Assembly: GCF_027706745.1 (NCBI RefSeq)
Contig: NZ_JAQFWP010000033.1
Coordinates: 1 to 64,000, forward strand
Reading direction: 5' to 3'
Length of the DNA: 64,000 nt
Source of the DNA: Nocardiopsis suaedae
Lineage (GTDB): Bacteria > Actinomycetota > Actinomycetes > Streptosporangiales > Streptosporangiaceae
Below, piece after piece: positions 17,046 to 25,523 of the stretch; the first letter of the stretch is position 1, and every line of letters begins with the position of its first letter. The position numbers and the translations under genes are program-made. Under the pieces are notes generated by a model, which was not told where the DNA came from, made no database searches, and saw only the letters and a list, made by a program, of their open reading frames with translations.

Positions 17046-17804
17046 TCAGTGCATCGTGACGCCTCCGCTCACCGACAGGGTCTGGCCGGTGATGTAGGAC
17101 GCCGCCGGGTCGGCGAGGAAGGCCACCGCCGCGGCGATATCGGCGGCCTCGCCCAGCCGGCCCACCGGGATCCTCCGCGCCAGCGCCTCCACCATGCCCG
17201 GGTGCTCCTCGGCGACGCGGCGCAGCATCGGGGTGTCGGTCGGCCCCGGGCAGACCGTGTTGCAGGTGACGCCCTGCCGCGCGTACTCCCGCGCCAGCGA
17301 CTTGGCCAGGCCGAGCAGCGCCGCCTTGGTGGCCGAGTAGGCGGCCTCGCCTCCGGCGCCGGCGCGTGCCCCGTCGGAGGACACGAAGACCACCCTGCCG
17401 AAGCCGCGCCCGGCCATGCCCGGCAGCAGGTCCCGGGTGAGCAGCATCGGCGCGCGGGCGTTCACGCGCCACATCAGGTCCCAGTCGGCGGGGTCGCCGC
17501 GGGCGAACGGGCCGACGGTGCTCACCCCGGCGCCGTGCACCAGCACGTCCACCGCGCCCCCGGCCGCGTCGCGCGCCCTCCCGGCGGCGGCCGCGGCACC
17601 GTCCGGGTCGGCCAGGTCGACACCGATCGCCGACGCGCCGGGCAGGGCGGCGACGGCCCCCTGTGCGGCGGCCGCGTCCAGGTCGGCCGCCACCACCTGG
17701 GCCCCGGCCCGGGCGAGGGCGGCGCACACCGCCCGGCCGATCCCTCCGGCGGCGCCCGTGACCAGCGCGCTCCGCCCGTCGAGGCCGTCGGTCCGGTACT
17801 CCAC
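17046..17804 (-). CDS. Short-chain dehydrogenase/reductase
   Basis: This 252-residue classical SDR has the cofactor motif TGAAGGIG (16-23), DLADPDG for adenine contacts, LVHGAG, the catalytic Ser in VVFVSSDGA, YSATK as the Tyr/Lys pair, and CPGPTDTPM after the active site. The C-terminus ASYITGQTLSVSGG is typical. The residue after strand 2 is acidic (AADLDA), which suggests NAD(H). The GTG start follows GGAGGGAGG. It is convergent with the esterase and divergent from the DUF35 gene, sharing a palindromic region at 17847. It probably oxidises a hydroxyacyl-CoA or alcohol intermediate. Confidence 0.88.
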   Translation of the reverse strand: MEYRTDGLDGRSALVTGAAGGIGRAVCAALARAGAQVVAADLDAAAAQGAVAALPGASAIGVDLADPDGAAAAAGRARDAAGGAVDVLVHGAGVSTVGPFARGDPADWDLMWRVNARAPMLLTRDLLPGMAGRGFGRVVFVSSDGARAGAGGEAAYSATKAALLGLAKSLAREYARQGVTCNTVCPGPTDTPMLRRVAEEHPGMVEALARRIPVGRLGEAADIAAAVAFLADPAASYITGQTLSVSGGVTMH

Positions 17805-17846
17805 GGGACCTCCCTCCGGGCGGCGCGGGACCACCCTTGCCGGTGA

Positions 17847-17868
17847 ACCAAGCATACGCTAGCTTGAT
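17847..17868. promoter_or_regulatory. Variant of the CAAG/CTTG palindrome between divergent genes
   Basis: ACCAAGCA and AGCTTGAT flank six bases, TACGCT. The half-sites match those at 11672 and 51428, but the gap between CAAG and CTTG is ten rather than six bases. On the minus strand TATGCT lies inside it and could be a -10 element of the SDR gene. Control of both divergent genes is plausible. Confidence 0.45.
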
Positions 17869-17902
17869 TTCACGCGGTCGTCACGGGACCCGGGAGGTCG
17901 CG

Positions 17903-18343
17903 GTGGCCATGGACGCACGCGGCGGGCGCCCGCACCCGGTGCCCACCCCGCTGACCGAGCCCTACTGGCGCGCGTGCCGCCGGGGCGAGCTGGCGATCCA
18001 GCGCTGCGCGGGCTGCCGCCGCTACGTGCACCTGCCCGAGCCCGCCTGCCCCTTCTGCGGCGGCGGCGACCTCGCCTTCGCACCGGTGTCGGGGCGCGGG
18101 CGGGTGGTCACCCACACCACCGTGCACCGCTCGTTCGCCCCCGGGTTCACCGGCGCCGCCCCCTACACCCTGGTGTGGGTGGAGCTCGCCGAGCAGGCGG
18201 GGCTGCGCGCCTTCGGCGGCCTGCGCGGCCGCCCGCCCGGGGGTCCCCGCATCGGCCTGCCGGTCCGCGTCGTCTTCACCGACCTGCCCGGCTTCGGCCC
18301 GATCCCCGACTTCCGACCGGAGACGGAGGACCATGAGCGCTGA
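17903..18343 (+). CDS. DUF35 Zn-ribbon/OB-fold acyl-CoA-associated protein
   Basis: This 146-residue protein has a rubredoxin-like zinc ribbon (C35, C38, C49, C52 in CAGC and CPFC) followed by an OB-fold, with GRGRVVTHTTVHRSFAPGFTGAAPYTLVWVEL as the core. The family partners thiolase-fold enzymes; in steroid side-chain degradation the DUF35 domain of ChsH2 binds Ltp2. The likely partner here is the thiolase at 9862. GTG 17903 lies five bases after GGGAGG; ATG 17909 is an alternative. It diverges from the SDR gene across the palindrome at 17847. Confidence 0.87.
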   Translation: MAMDARGGRPHPVPTPLTEPYWRACRRGELAIQRCAGCRRYVHLPEPACPFCGGGDLAFAPVSGRGRVVTHTTVHRSFAPGFTGAAPYTLVWVELAEQAGLRAFGGLRGRPPGGPRIGLPVRVVFTDLPGFGPIPDFRPETEDHER

Positions 18344-18534
18344 ACCCGCCCGCGGACCCGGCGGGGCCGCGTCGCTGGCCCTGTCTTCCGGCGCGGAGGC
18401 GGTCGTCGAGGAGGGGACGCACAAAGGTCCGGGCCGTGGCGGCCGACCCCGGCGGGCACCCCGTGGTGCTGTACGCGCCCGCCCCCAGACCCGACCGTCA
18501 CCGGCCGCGCGCCGGATCACCCCCAGGAGGCCAG
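18344..18534 (+). other. Open but unassigned stretch before the second ligase
   Basis: ATG 18333 overlaps the DUF35 stop and opens a frame beginning MSAEPARGPGG that looks coding for about 30 codons. At about 18423, near CACAAAGG, plausible coding shifts to the frame reading KVRAVAADPGGHPVVLYAP, which runs open into the ligase. This could be a small gene broken by one base, an N-terminal extension of the ligase, or chance in GC-rich DNA. Confidence 0.3.
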
Positions 18535-20136
18535 GTGGAACAGAACCCGCAGGCGGCCCCGGCCGCCGACCCCTTCGGCAACTACGGATACGCGATCCTG
18601 ACCGCGGGCGCCCTGGCCGCCCCCGACCGCATGGCCCTGACCTACATGGGCGAGCGCCGGTTCACCTACGGCGAGCTGAACCGCGCCGTCGACCGCCGCG
18701 CCCACGCCCTCGCGCGGGCGGGCGCCGCGCCGGGGCGCCGGGTGGCGGCGCTGCTCACCGAGACGGTGGCGGTGGCCGAGGTCTACCTCGCCCTGTTCAA
18801 GTCGGGCGCGGTCACCGCCGCGCTCAACCCCTACTGGGACGCCGACGTGCTGGCCGAGGTGGTGTCCCGCTCGGGCGCCACCGCGTTCGTCTACGACGCC
18901 GGCGCCGAGGAGGCGGTGCGCGCGGTGCGCCCGCGCCTGCCCGGCGTCTCCTCCTGGATCCGGGTGGGCGGCCCGTCCGGGGAGGACGCGGACACGGTGG
19001 ACCTGGACGCGCTCGGCGCCGACGTGCCGGACACCGAGCCGCCGGTCCACGGAAGCGGGGACGACCCGCTGGCGCTGTTCTACACCTCCGGCTCCACCGG
19101 CCTGCCCAAGCCGGTCGTGCACACGCACGCGAGCGCGCTGGCGACCGCCCGGCTGTGGCAGGACATCCCCGGCGGCCCGGACGGCGTCTTCGGCACCGGC
19201 GCGATCATCTGGGGCATCGGCTTCCCCGCGATCGCGGGCCCGGCGCTGTACGGGCGCATGCACCTGGTGCTGGAGCAGGACTGGGGGCCGGAGAACTTCC
19301 TGCGGGCGGTCCCGCGGGAAAGGGTGACGCACGTGAGCCTGATCCCCGGCTTCTTCAGCGCGCTGCTGTCCGAAAGCGGGCACGAGAAGGCCGACCTGTC
19401 GTCGCTGACCACGGTGGTCCTGGGAGGGGAGCCGATCGCCCCGGCGCTGCTCGCGCGGATCAAGGACCGGCTGCCGCAGGCCCGGGTGTACGGGTACTAC
19501 GGGCAGACCGAGGCGCCGTACTCGGTGTCCGGGCGGATCGACGACGGGACGTGGGACCGGCGCTCGTCGGGGCGGGCCCGCACCGGGTTCGCGGTGCGGG
19601 TGACGGACCCGGACGGGCGGCCGGTGGTCGGCGAGGCCGGGGAGATCAACCTGGCGGGGCCGCACCGGATGGCCGGGTACGACGGACTGCCGGAGGCGAC
19701 CGCCGAGGTGCTGCGGGGCGTCTGGTACGTCGGCGGCGACCTGGGGGTGCTGGACGCCGACGGGAACCTGCAGGTGCTCGGGCGGCGGTCGGACGCGATC
19801 CTCAAAGGAGGGGTGTGGACCCAGCCCGCGCGGGTCGAGGAGGCGGCCCAGGAGGTGGAGGGCGTGGCCGACTGCGGGGCGGTGGGGGTGCCGGAGAACC
19901 CGGACGGGGCCGAGGCCGCCGAGCAGCGCATCCTGCTGGCGGTGGTGCCGAAGGCGGGCTCCGCGGTGACCCCGGAGGGGGTGGCGCGGGAGCTGTCCGA
20001 CCGCCTGCCGGAGCACCGGCGCCCGGACGCGGTGGTGGTGGCCGACGGGCTGCCCCGCACCCAGGACGCCTCGGGCGGGCCGGGCAAGCTGCTGCGCAGG
20101 CGGATCAGGGACCTCTACGGGCACCGGGCCGAATGA
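18535..20136 (+). CDS. AMP-binding acyl-CoA synthetase (canonical motifs)
   Basis: This 533-residue ANL enzyme has the standard A3 loop FYTSGSTGLPKPVVHTH, YGYYGQTEAPYS (A5), WYVGGDLGVLDADGNLQVLGRRSDAILKGG (A7/A8) and a C-terminal lysine in GPGKLLRRRI. It should convert a carboxylate to the acyl-CoA with ATP giving AMP and pyrophosphate. ILKGGVWTQPARVEE resembles aryl and short-chain acid ligases, but the substrate is unknown. GTG 18535 lies five bases after AGGAGG and was preferred to the upstream open frame. A strong hairpin follows at 20140. Confidence 0.87.
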   Translation: MEQNPQAAPAADPFGNYGYAILTAGALAAPDRMALTYMGERRFTYGELNRAVDRRAHALARAGAAPGRRVAALLTETVAVAEVYLALFKSGAVTAALNPYWDADVLAEVVSRSGATAFVYDAGAEEAVRAVRPRLPGVSSWIRVGGPSGEDADTVDLDALGADVPDTEPPVHGSGDDPLALFYTSGSTGLPKPVVHTHASALATARLWQDIPGGPDGVFGTGAIIWGIGFPAIAGPALYGRMHLVLEQDWGPENFLRAVPRERVTHVSLIPGFFSALLSESGHEKADLSSLTTVVLGGEPIAPALLARIKDRLPQARVYGYYGQTEAPYSVSGRIDDGTWDRRSSGRARTGFAVRVTDPDGRPVVGEAGEINLAGPHRMAGYDGLPEATAEVLRGVWYVGGDLGVLDADGNLQVLGRRSDAILKGGVWTQPARVEEAAQEVEGVADCGAVGVPENPDGAEAAEQRILLAVVPKAGSAVTPEGVARELSDRLPEHRRPDAVVVADGLPRTQDASGGPGKLLRRRIRDLYGHRAE

Positions 20137-20139
20137 GGG

Positions 20140-20188
20140 GCCAGGGGGCCGCGACGGGCCTCCGTCCTGCCCGCAACGGCCCCCTGGC
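20140..20188 (+). terminator. Long-stem terminator after the ligase
   Basis: GCCAGGGGGCCG (20140-20151) and CGGCCCCCTGGC (20177-20188) pair perfectly over 12 bp around a loop that can itself fold. It starts four bases after the ligase stop. Confidence 0.75.
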
Positions 20189-20223
20189 GCCCGGACGCTC
20201 CGGGTCCGGAGCCGGTTCACCGG

Positions 20224-20262
20224 GGCCCCGCCCTCCCACTGGGGGGTCGGAAGGGCGGGGCC
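20224..20262. terminator. Second hairpin in the 20.1-20.5 kb gap
   Basis: GGCCCCGCCCT (20224-20234) and AGGGCGGGGCC (20252-20262) are perfect complements. It may back up the terminator at 20140. In the rest of the 398-base gap to 20535 I see no gene and no clear promoter. Confidence 0.5.
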
Positions 20263-20534
20263 GAGCGGACCGGCGGCAGGCCGTCGGGGATGGTGGTGCG
20301 CTGTGTCGGCGGCCCGACCGCCGTTCCGGAGCACGGCCGGCGGGGGCCGGGCTCCGGGCCGCTCACCAACGGATTCTCCCGTCCGCGCCACCAGCCCCGG
20401 CAGACCCACCACAGGCCCGGATTCCGATTTGGGCCGTTGGACCCCCTCCCAGGGCCCACAGGCCCAACGCGGAGCCCTGACCGCCGCCCCGGCGAAGGCC
20501 CGCCACCGTCCCGCGCCGATACCGAGGGAGCGCC

Positions 20535-22745
20535 ATGGCACCCGTCGCCGCCACCGAGATGCAGGCCAAGCGCCTCGCCGCGCAGGCAGGCGTCCCCGTC
20601 CCCCGCGGCACCGCGCACCGCACCCCCGAGGAGGCGGCCGCAGGCGCCGCCGCCCTGAGACCGCCGCTGGTCCTCAAGGCGTTCGGGCCCGGACTCCTGC
20701 ACAAGTCCGACGCCGGTGCCGTGCGCCTCGGCCTGGACGGGCCCGGCCGGGTCCGCGCCGCGGCGGAGGCGATGCTGCGCCGCCTGAGGGACCTGGGCCC
20801 GGCCCCTGACGGCTTCCTGGTGGAGGAGCAGTGCCCGCCCGGCGCCGAGGTCATCGTCGGCGCCGTCGCCGACCCGTCCTTCGGCCCTCTCCTGCTGGTG
20901 GGGCTCGGCGGGGTCTGGACCGAGGCCCTCGACGACACCGTGGTCCTCCCCTGCCCGCTGGAGCCCGGCGAGGCCGCCCGCCTGCCGGACCGGCTGCGCG
21001 GCGCCGCCCTGCTCCGCGGCGGGCGCGGCACCCCTCCGGTGGACCGGGCGGCCCTCACGGCGGTGGTCGAAGCGGTCGGCGGCCCCGGCGGGCTGGTGGA
21101 GCGCCTCGGCCCGGCCCTGTCCTCATTCGAGCTGAACCCGGTCATCGCCGGGCCGGAGGGGGCCGTGGCGGCCGACGCCCGGCTGCTGGTCGCCGACGGC
21201 TCCACCGTGCCCGAGGACCTCCCTCCCGCGCCTCCCGCGGAGCCGGGCGGGCGCGTGGGCCGGGACGGCGCCCCTCCGACCGACTTCGCCCGGCTGTCCG
21301 CGCCGCGCGGGGTGGCCGTCGTCGGCGCCTCCACCCGCGGCCGGGGCTTCGGCAGCATGTTCCTGTCCAACTACCGCACGTCGGGCTACCCGGGCACGCT
21401 CGTCGCCGTGCACCCCACCGCCCGCGAGGTGGACGGCGTCCCCGCGGTCCCGTCGCTGGCCGAGGTGCCCCCGGAGACCGACTACGCCCTGGTCGCGGTC
21501 CCCGCCGCCGCCTGCGCCGACGCCGTCCGGCGGGCGCGCGGCATCCCGTTCGTGCAGGTCGTCGGGGACGGCTTCGCCGAGTCCGGGCCCGAGGGCGCGG
21601 CCCTGGAGGCCGAGCTGGTCGCCGCCGCCCGCCGGAGCGGGGCCCGGCTTCTGGGCCCCAACTGCATGGGGGTCTACTCCCCCGCGGGCGGCCAGACCTT
21701 CCTGGGCGGGCCGCCCGGCGAGCCGGGGCGGGTGGGACTGGTCGCGCAGAGCGGGGGCCTGGCGGGCGAGACGGTCCGGGTCGGCGAGCGGCGCGGGCTG
21801 CGCTTCTCCACCGCGGCGACCGTCGGGAACGCGGCCGACGTGGGAGCGGCCGAACTGGTCCGGCACCTGGTCGGCGACCCGGGCACCAGGGTGCTGGGCC
21901 TGTACGTGGAGAGCCCGCCGGACGGCCGCGCCCTGGCCCGGGCCCTGCGCGCCGCGCGGGGCCGGGTGCCGGTGGCGGTCCTGGTCGGCGGGCGCACCCG
22001 GCTGGGGCGGCGCGCCGCCGCCTCGCACACCGGCGCCCTGGCCGGGGACGCGCGGGTCTGGGAGGGCCTGGCCGCCCGGTGCGGCTTCGCGCTGGTGCGG
22101 AGCCAGGAGGAGCTGCTCGCGGTGCTGGAGATGTTCGACCTGCAGGCCGAACGCCCGGCGGGCGGTGGGCCGGAGGTGCTGATCGCGGGCCCGAGCGGCG
22201 GGGCGGGGGTGCTGGCGGCCGACGCCTTCGACACGGCGGGGGCGGCGCTTCCGCCGCTGGGCCCTGAGGCGGAGGAGGCCCTTCGTGCGGCGGTGCCGCG
22301 CGCGGCGCCGGGCAATCCGCTGGAGATCCCGTTGGGACCGCTCGGCCCGATGGGGCTGGCGCGGTCGGCGGTGGCGGCGGTGTGCGGCGCCCACCCGTAC
22401 CCGGATGCGGTGGCGCACGCGAACGTGCAGAGCTTCGCGGCGTTCGCGCCCCCGGCCGGGGGCGCGTCGACGGCCGAGTCGGTGCGCGCCTCTCTGCTGG
22501 AGTACGTGGGCCACCTCGGGCACCTGCAGAAGGAGGTCCCGGCGACCCGGGTATCGCTGGTCCTGCGCAACGTGGAATGCGGTCCGCCCGGCCTGCTCGA
22601 CACCCTGCGCCCGGCCGCGCGGGAGGCGGGCGTCCCGTGTTCCACCTCGATGGAGACGGCGGCGGTGGCGGTCATGGCGGCCAAGGCGTTCGCGACCGCG
22701 CGGGACGGAGAAGAGGAGCAGGCCGAGCCGCGGGAACCGGCCTGA
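20535..22745 (+). CDS. ADP-forming acyl-CoA synthetase (acetate/pimeloyl-CoA ligase type), fused beta-alpha
   Basis: This 736-residue enzyme joins an ATP-grasp_5 (beta) domain at about 1-225, with LVLKAFGPGLLHKSDAGAVRLGL, to a CoA-binding Rossmann and succinyl-CoA-synthetase-like (alpha) region from about 255. The latter shows GVAVVGASTRGRGFGSM, GPNCMGVYSP and VGLVAQSGGLAGE. The phospho-transfer His is in SHTGALAGD (His498). Domain order is beta then alpha, the reverse of many fused members. The enzyme makes acyl-CoA with ATP giving ADP and phosphate. It is the third acyl-CoA ligase of the block and the only reversible type. Start ATG 20535 follows GAGGGAG. Confidence 0.87.
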   Translation: MAPVAATEMQAKRLAAQAGVPVPRGTAHRTPEEAAAGAAALRPPLVLKAFGPGLLHKSDAGAVRLGLDGPGRVRAAAEAMLRRLRDLGPAPDGFLVEEQCPPGAEVIVGAVADPSFGPLLLVGLGGVWTEALDDTVVLPCPLEPGEAARLPDRLRGAALLRGGRGTPPVDRAALTAVVEAVGGPGGLVERLGPALSSFELNPVIAGPEGAVAADARLLVADGSTVPEDLPPAPPAEPGGRVGRDGAPPTDFARLSAPRGVAVVGASTRGRGFGSMFLSNYRTSGYPGTLVAVHPTAREVDGVPAVPSLAEVPPETDYALVAVPAAACADAVRRARGIPFVQVVGDGFAESGPEGAALEAELVAAARRSGARLLGPNCMGVYSPAGGQTFLGGPPGEPGRVGLVAQSGGLAGETVRVGERRGLRFSTAATVGNAADVGAAELVRHLVGDPGTRVLGLYVESPPDGRALARALRAARGRVPVAVLVGGRTRLGRRAAASHTGALAGDARVWEGLAARCGFALVRSQEELLAVLEMFDLQAERPAGGGPEVLIAGPSGGAGVLAADAFDTAGAALPPLGPEAEEALRAAVPRAAPGNPLEIPLGPLGPMGLARSAVAAVCGAHPYPDAVAHANVQSFAAFAPPAGGASTAESVRASLLEYVGHLGHLQKEVPATRVSLVLRNVECGPPGLLDTLRPAAREAGVPCSTSMETAAVAVMAAKAFATARDGEEEQAEPREPA

Positions 22746-22860
22746 GCCCGGTCCGACCAGGGGCGGCGACGGCGGTGACCGACGGGTGGGCGGCGTGTCC
22801 CGGGCGGGCGTGCCGGTGTTCCCCTCTTCCGGCATTCCACGGAAAAACGGGCGCCCCGAA

Positions 22861-23175
22861 TCAGCTCAGACGGACGCACAGAAGATAGGCCTTCGAGGTC
22901 TCCTCTTCACCGATCTCGGTCACTTTCCACGTCTGGCCGCCGACGGTGAAGGTGTCGCCCACGCGCACGACCAGCATTCCGCTGGGACGCCATTCCTCGG
23001 GGCCGCCGATCTTGGCCGTCGGACGTCCATCGTCGTCACGCCAGAACCTCCCTCCGCCGACCGGGCCGCCCTTGAAGCGGTCGTTCCGGCCGTAGGTGAT
23101 CTTCTCCTGCGCCCCGACCTCGTGGATCAAGACCGAACCGTCTCCGTTCCATCGGCGGCCGTTCCCCCCCGACAC
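22861..23175 (-). CDS. Small hypothetical protein (DUF6406-like)
   Basis: This 104-residue soluble protein ends in a beta-rich half, MLVVRVGDTFTVGGQTWKVTEIGEEETSKAYLLCVRL, which resembles a small actinobacterial DUF (possibly DUF6406); I am not certain. The N-terminal half is Gly- and Arg-rich (GRNDRFKGGPVGGG). Base composition is clearly less GC-rich than its neighbours, as is the sequence on either side (for example GGAATGTAAATGCATATG near 23240), which may indicate recent acquisition. GTG 23175 is the most upstream start; later ones are possible. Function unknown. Confidence 0.6.
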   Translation of the reverse strand: MSGGNGRRWNGDGSVLIHEVGAQEKITYGRNDRFKGGPVGGGRFWRDDDGRPTAKIGGPEEWRPSGMLVVRVGDTFTVGGQTWKVTEIGEEETSKAYLLCVRLS

Positions 23176-23335
23176 GACCGAAAAAGCGACGCGGCGCCCC
23201 CTGTCGGCCCCGCGCGGATTCTCCGAACTCTACCCTCCGGGAATGTAAATGCATATGACCGCCGACCCGCATTTGCCGCCCGTTTCGCGAAGTGTCGGAG
23301 TCGGAATCCCGCTGGGGACTTTGGTCCCTGCCGCC

Positions 23336-24010
23336 TCACGCGCTCCGCAGATAGGCCAGAACGGCCATCACCCTGCGGTTGAGCCCGTCGTCCGGCGGCA
23401 GGTCGAGCTTGGCGAGGATGTTCCCGATGTGCTTGCCGACCGCCGCCTCGCTCAGGTGCATCCGCCGCGCGATCGCGGTGTTGGAGTGCCCCCCGGCGAT
23501 CTCGGCCAGCACCTCGCGCTCGCGCTCGGACAGCCGCTCCAGCGGGTCCCGGCGCCGCCGCAGCAGCTGGCGCACCACCTCCGGGTCGACCACGGTCCCG
23601 CCCGCCGCCACCCGCCCGAGCTGCGCGGCGAACTCCTCCACGTCGGCCACCCGCTCCTTGAGCAGGTACCCCACGCCCGCTCCCCCGCCGGAGTCCAGCA
23701 GGTCGGCGGCGTAGCTCTGCTCCACGTACTGGCTGAGCGCGACCACCGCCAGGCCGGGCCGCTCCCGGCGCAGCCGCACGGCCGCGCGCAGCCCCTCGTC
23801 GCTGTAGCCGGGCGGCATCCGGATGTCGGTGACCACCAGGCCGGGGCCGTGCCGGCGCACCGCGTCCTCCAGTGCGGCCGCGTCGCCCACCGCCTCCACG
23901 ACGGCGAACCCGAACCGCTCCAGCAGCCCGGACAGCCCTTCGCGCAGCAGGACCCCGTCCTCGGCCAGGACGGTGCGGACGGTGCCGTTCGGGCGGTCGC
24001 CGGGGTTCAC
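23336..24010 (-). CDS. NarL-family response regulator
   Basis: This 224-residue regulator has a receiver domain with AED at 16-18 and the phospho-acceptor in VVTDIRMPPGYSDEG (Asp62). The MPPGYSDEGL wording is typical of one actinobacterial subgroup. The C-terminus is a LuxR helix-turn-helix (LSEREREVLAEIAGGHSNTAIARRMHLSEAAVGKHIGNILAKL). GTG 24010 overlaps the kinase stop as GTGA, so the pair is coupled. Downstream GGGAC/GTCCC near 23320 may end the transcript. It may bind the inverted repeat before the kinase gene. Confidence 0.9.
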   Translation of the reverse strand: MNPGDRPNGTVRTVLAEDGVLLREGLSGLLERFGFAVVEAVGDAAALEDAVRRHGPGLVVTDIRMPPGYSDEGLRAAVRLRRERPGLAVVALSQYVEQSYAADLLDSGGGAGVGYLLKERVADVEEFAAQLGRVAAGGTVVDPEVVRQLLRRRRDPLERLSEREREVLAEIAGGHSNTAIARRMHLSEAAVGKHIGNILAKLDLPPDDGLNRRVMAVLAYLRSA

Positions 24011-25341
24011 GGGCACGGCAGCTCCAGTCTCAGAAGGGTCGGCCCGCCGGGCGGGCTGGACAGCAGTATCCTCCCGTCGGCCGCCTCCGCCCGGTCGGCG
24101 AGGCCGGTCAGCCCGCCGCCCTCGGCGGCCTGGGCCCCGCCCCGGCCGTCGTCGGAGACCTCCACGACCAGCGTCCGCCCCTCCATCCGCGCGTCCACCC
24201 GGGCACTCGTCGCCCCGCTGTGCTTGGCGGTGTTGGCGAGCGCCTCGGCGACGGCGAAGTAGGCGGTGGCCTCGGTGTGCGCGGGCGGCCGCCGGTCGAT
24301 CCCGACGCGGACCTCGGTGGGCACGGCGCACCGGTCGGCCAGCTCGGGCAGTGCCGCCTCCAGGCCCCGGTCGGTGAGCACCTGCGGGTGGATGCCGTGC
24401 ACCAGCTCGCGCAGTTCCTCCAGCGCGCGCTTGGCCTGCTCCTGGGCCCCGGCGATGCGCTCCCGCGCCGCCGAGCCCTCCGGCAGGTCCAGCCGGGCCA
24501 GCCCGAGCTGCATGGAGAGCGCCACGAGCCGCTGCTGGGCCCCGTCGTGCAGGTCCCGCTCGATCCGGCGGCGCTCGGCTTCGAAGGCGTCCACCAGCCG
24601 TGCCCGGGAGCGCGTCACCTCGGTCAGTTCGGCCCGCAGCGCCTCCTCGCCCCGGTCGCGCTGCATGAACCGGACCAGTTCGGCCTGGGCGGCGACGGCC
24701 AGGCCGCCGATGTAGGCGCCCGCCGCCAGCAGCCCGACGCCCGCAAGGGCGGGGATCCAGGAGGCCGCGAGAGTCTCGATCTCCCACGGCCCCAGGGCGA
24801 CGGGACCCACGGACCCCCAGACGAGGAGCGGGGCCGCGGCCATCGACGCACAGAACACCAGGAGAAGCGCCACGGCGCCGGTCAGCGGGAGGAACAGCAG
24901 CGCGGTGAGGACGAGGACGGCCATCCCCCGCCATGTGGCGCCCTCGGTGTAGCGGGTGGCGAACCAGGCGGCCAGACCGGTCCGGCGCGGCTCCCGGTGC
25001 GGGGTCGGCAGGGGCCGGTCGTCGACCAGGCGCACGCGCAGGCGCTCCAGCGCCGCACCGGGCAGGGCGACCAGGGGCCCCGCCGCGGCGAGCAGCAGCG
25101 CGCCGAGGGCCAGGAGGAGGACCGCGCCCCACGGGGTGGCGGGCACCCCGTGGACGGTGCCCGCGAGCGCGGCGGCCGGAAACACCCACGGCAGGCTCAG
25201 CAGCCCCAGCGGCACCCCCCACAGGAGCGCCGACAGCGGCGTGGTGGCCCCGTACAGCAGGGCGCGCAGCGGCCAGAGGCTCAGCAGGTAGCCGGGCCGG
25301 GCCAAGGCCTGCAGCAGAGTGCGCGGGTGGTCGTCGGGCAC
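24007..25341 (-). CDS. Sensor histidine kinase (HisKA_3) with large membrane sensor
   Basis: This 444-residue kinase has about six hydrophobic segments in residues 20-235 (an actinobacterial sensor-domain type), a helical linker FMQRDRGEEALRAEL, then the phospho-His box RRRIERDLHDGAQQRLVALS. The ATPase domain has ALANTAKHS, SDDGRGG and GGGLTGLADRAEA. GTG 25341 lies seven bases after TAGCTT (minus-strand -10 at 25354-25349), which implies a leaderless mRNA. An 11-bp inverted repeat lies just upstream. It is coupled to the regulator downstream. The signal is unknown. Confidence 0.88.
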   Translation of the reverse strand: MPDDHPRTLLQALARPGYLLSLWPLRALLYGATTPLSALLWGVPLGLLSLPWVFPAAALAGTVHGVPATPWGAVLLLALGALLLAAAGPLVALPGAALERLRVRLVDDRPLPTPHREPRRTGLAAWFATRYTEGATWRGMAVLVLTALLFLPLTGAVALLLVFCASMAAAPLLVWGSVGPVALGPWEIETLAASWIPALAGVGLLAAGAYIGGLAVAAQAELVRFMQRDRGEEALRAELTEVTRSRARLVDAFEAERRRIERDLHDGAQQRLVALSMQLGLARLDLPEGSAARERIAGAQEQAKRALEELRELVHGIHPQVLTDRGLEAALPELADRCAVPTEVRVGIDRRPPAHTEATAYFAVAEALANTAKHSGATSARVDARMEGRTLVVEVSDDGRGGAQAAEGGGLTGLADRAEAADGRILLSSPPGGPTLLRLELPCP

Positions 25342-25373
25342 GGCTCCCAAGCTATGCGGTCCCGGCCGTACAG

Positions 25374-25412
25374 GGGATGGCCCTGCCCATAGCCCCGGGG
25401 TAGGGCCATCCC
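25374..25412. promoter_or_regulatory. Inverted repeat upstream of the kinase gene
   Basis: GGGATGGCCCT (25374-25384) and AGGGCCATCCC (25402-25412) are perfect 11-bp arms around 17 bases. It lies 33-71 bases upstream of the kinase start, just beyond the -10. An operator, possibly for the cognate regulator, is more likely than a terminator, because the SecA2 gene ends 112 bases further right behind another hairpin. Confidence 0.5.
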
Positions 25413-25434
25413 TACCCCGGGAGGCGCCCCTCCC

Positions 25435-25503
25435 GTTGTCGGCCTCGGGGAAAACGACGCTGAAAGCGTGCTCGGCGTCGTCTTCCCCGGGATCATCGGG
25501 GCT
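25435..25503. repeat. Dispersed palindromic repeat, copy A
   Basis: CGGGGAAAACGACGC (25446-25460) pairs with GCGTCGTCTTCCCCG (25475-25489) with one mismatch. Its core CGACGCTGAAAGCG and right flank GGGATCATCGGGG match copy B at 41391 read on the other strand. It lies 21 bases after the SecA2 stop, so it can also act as that gene's terminator. Confidence 0.6.
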
Positions 25504-25523
25504 CCGGAGGCTCCGGACCGGCT

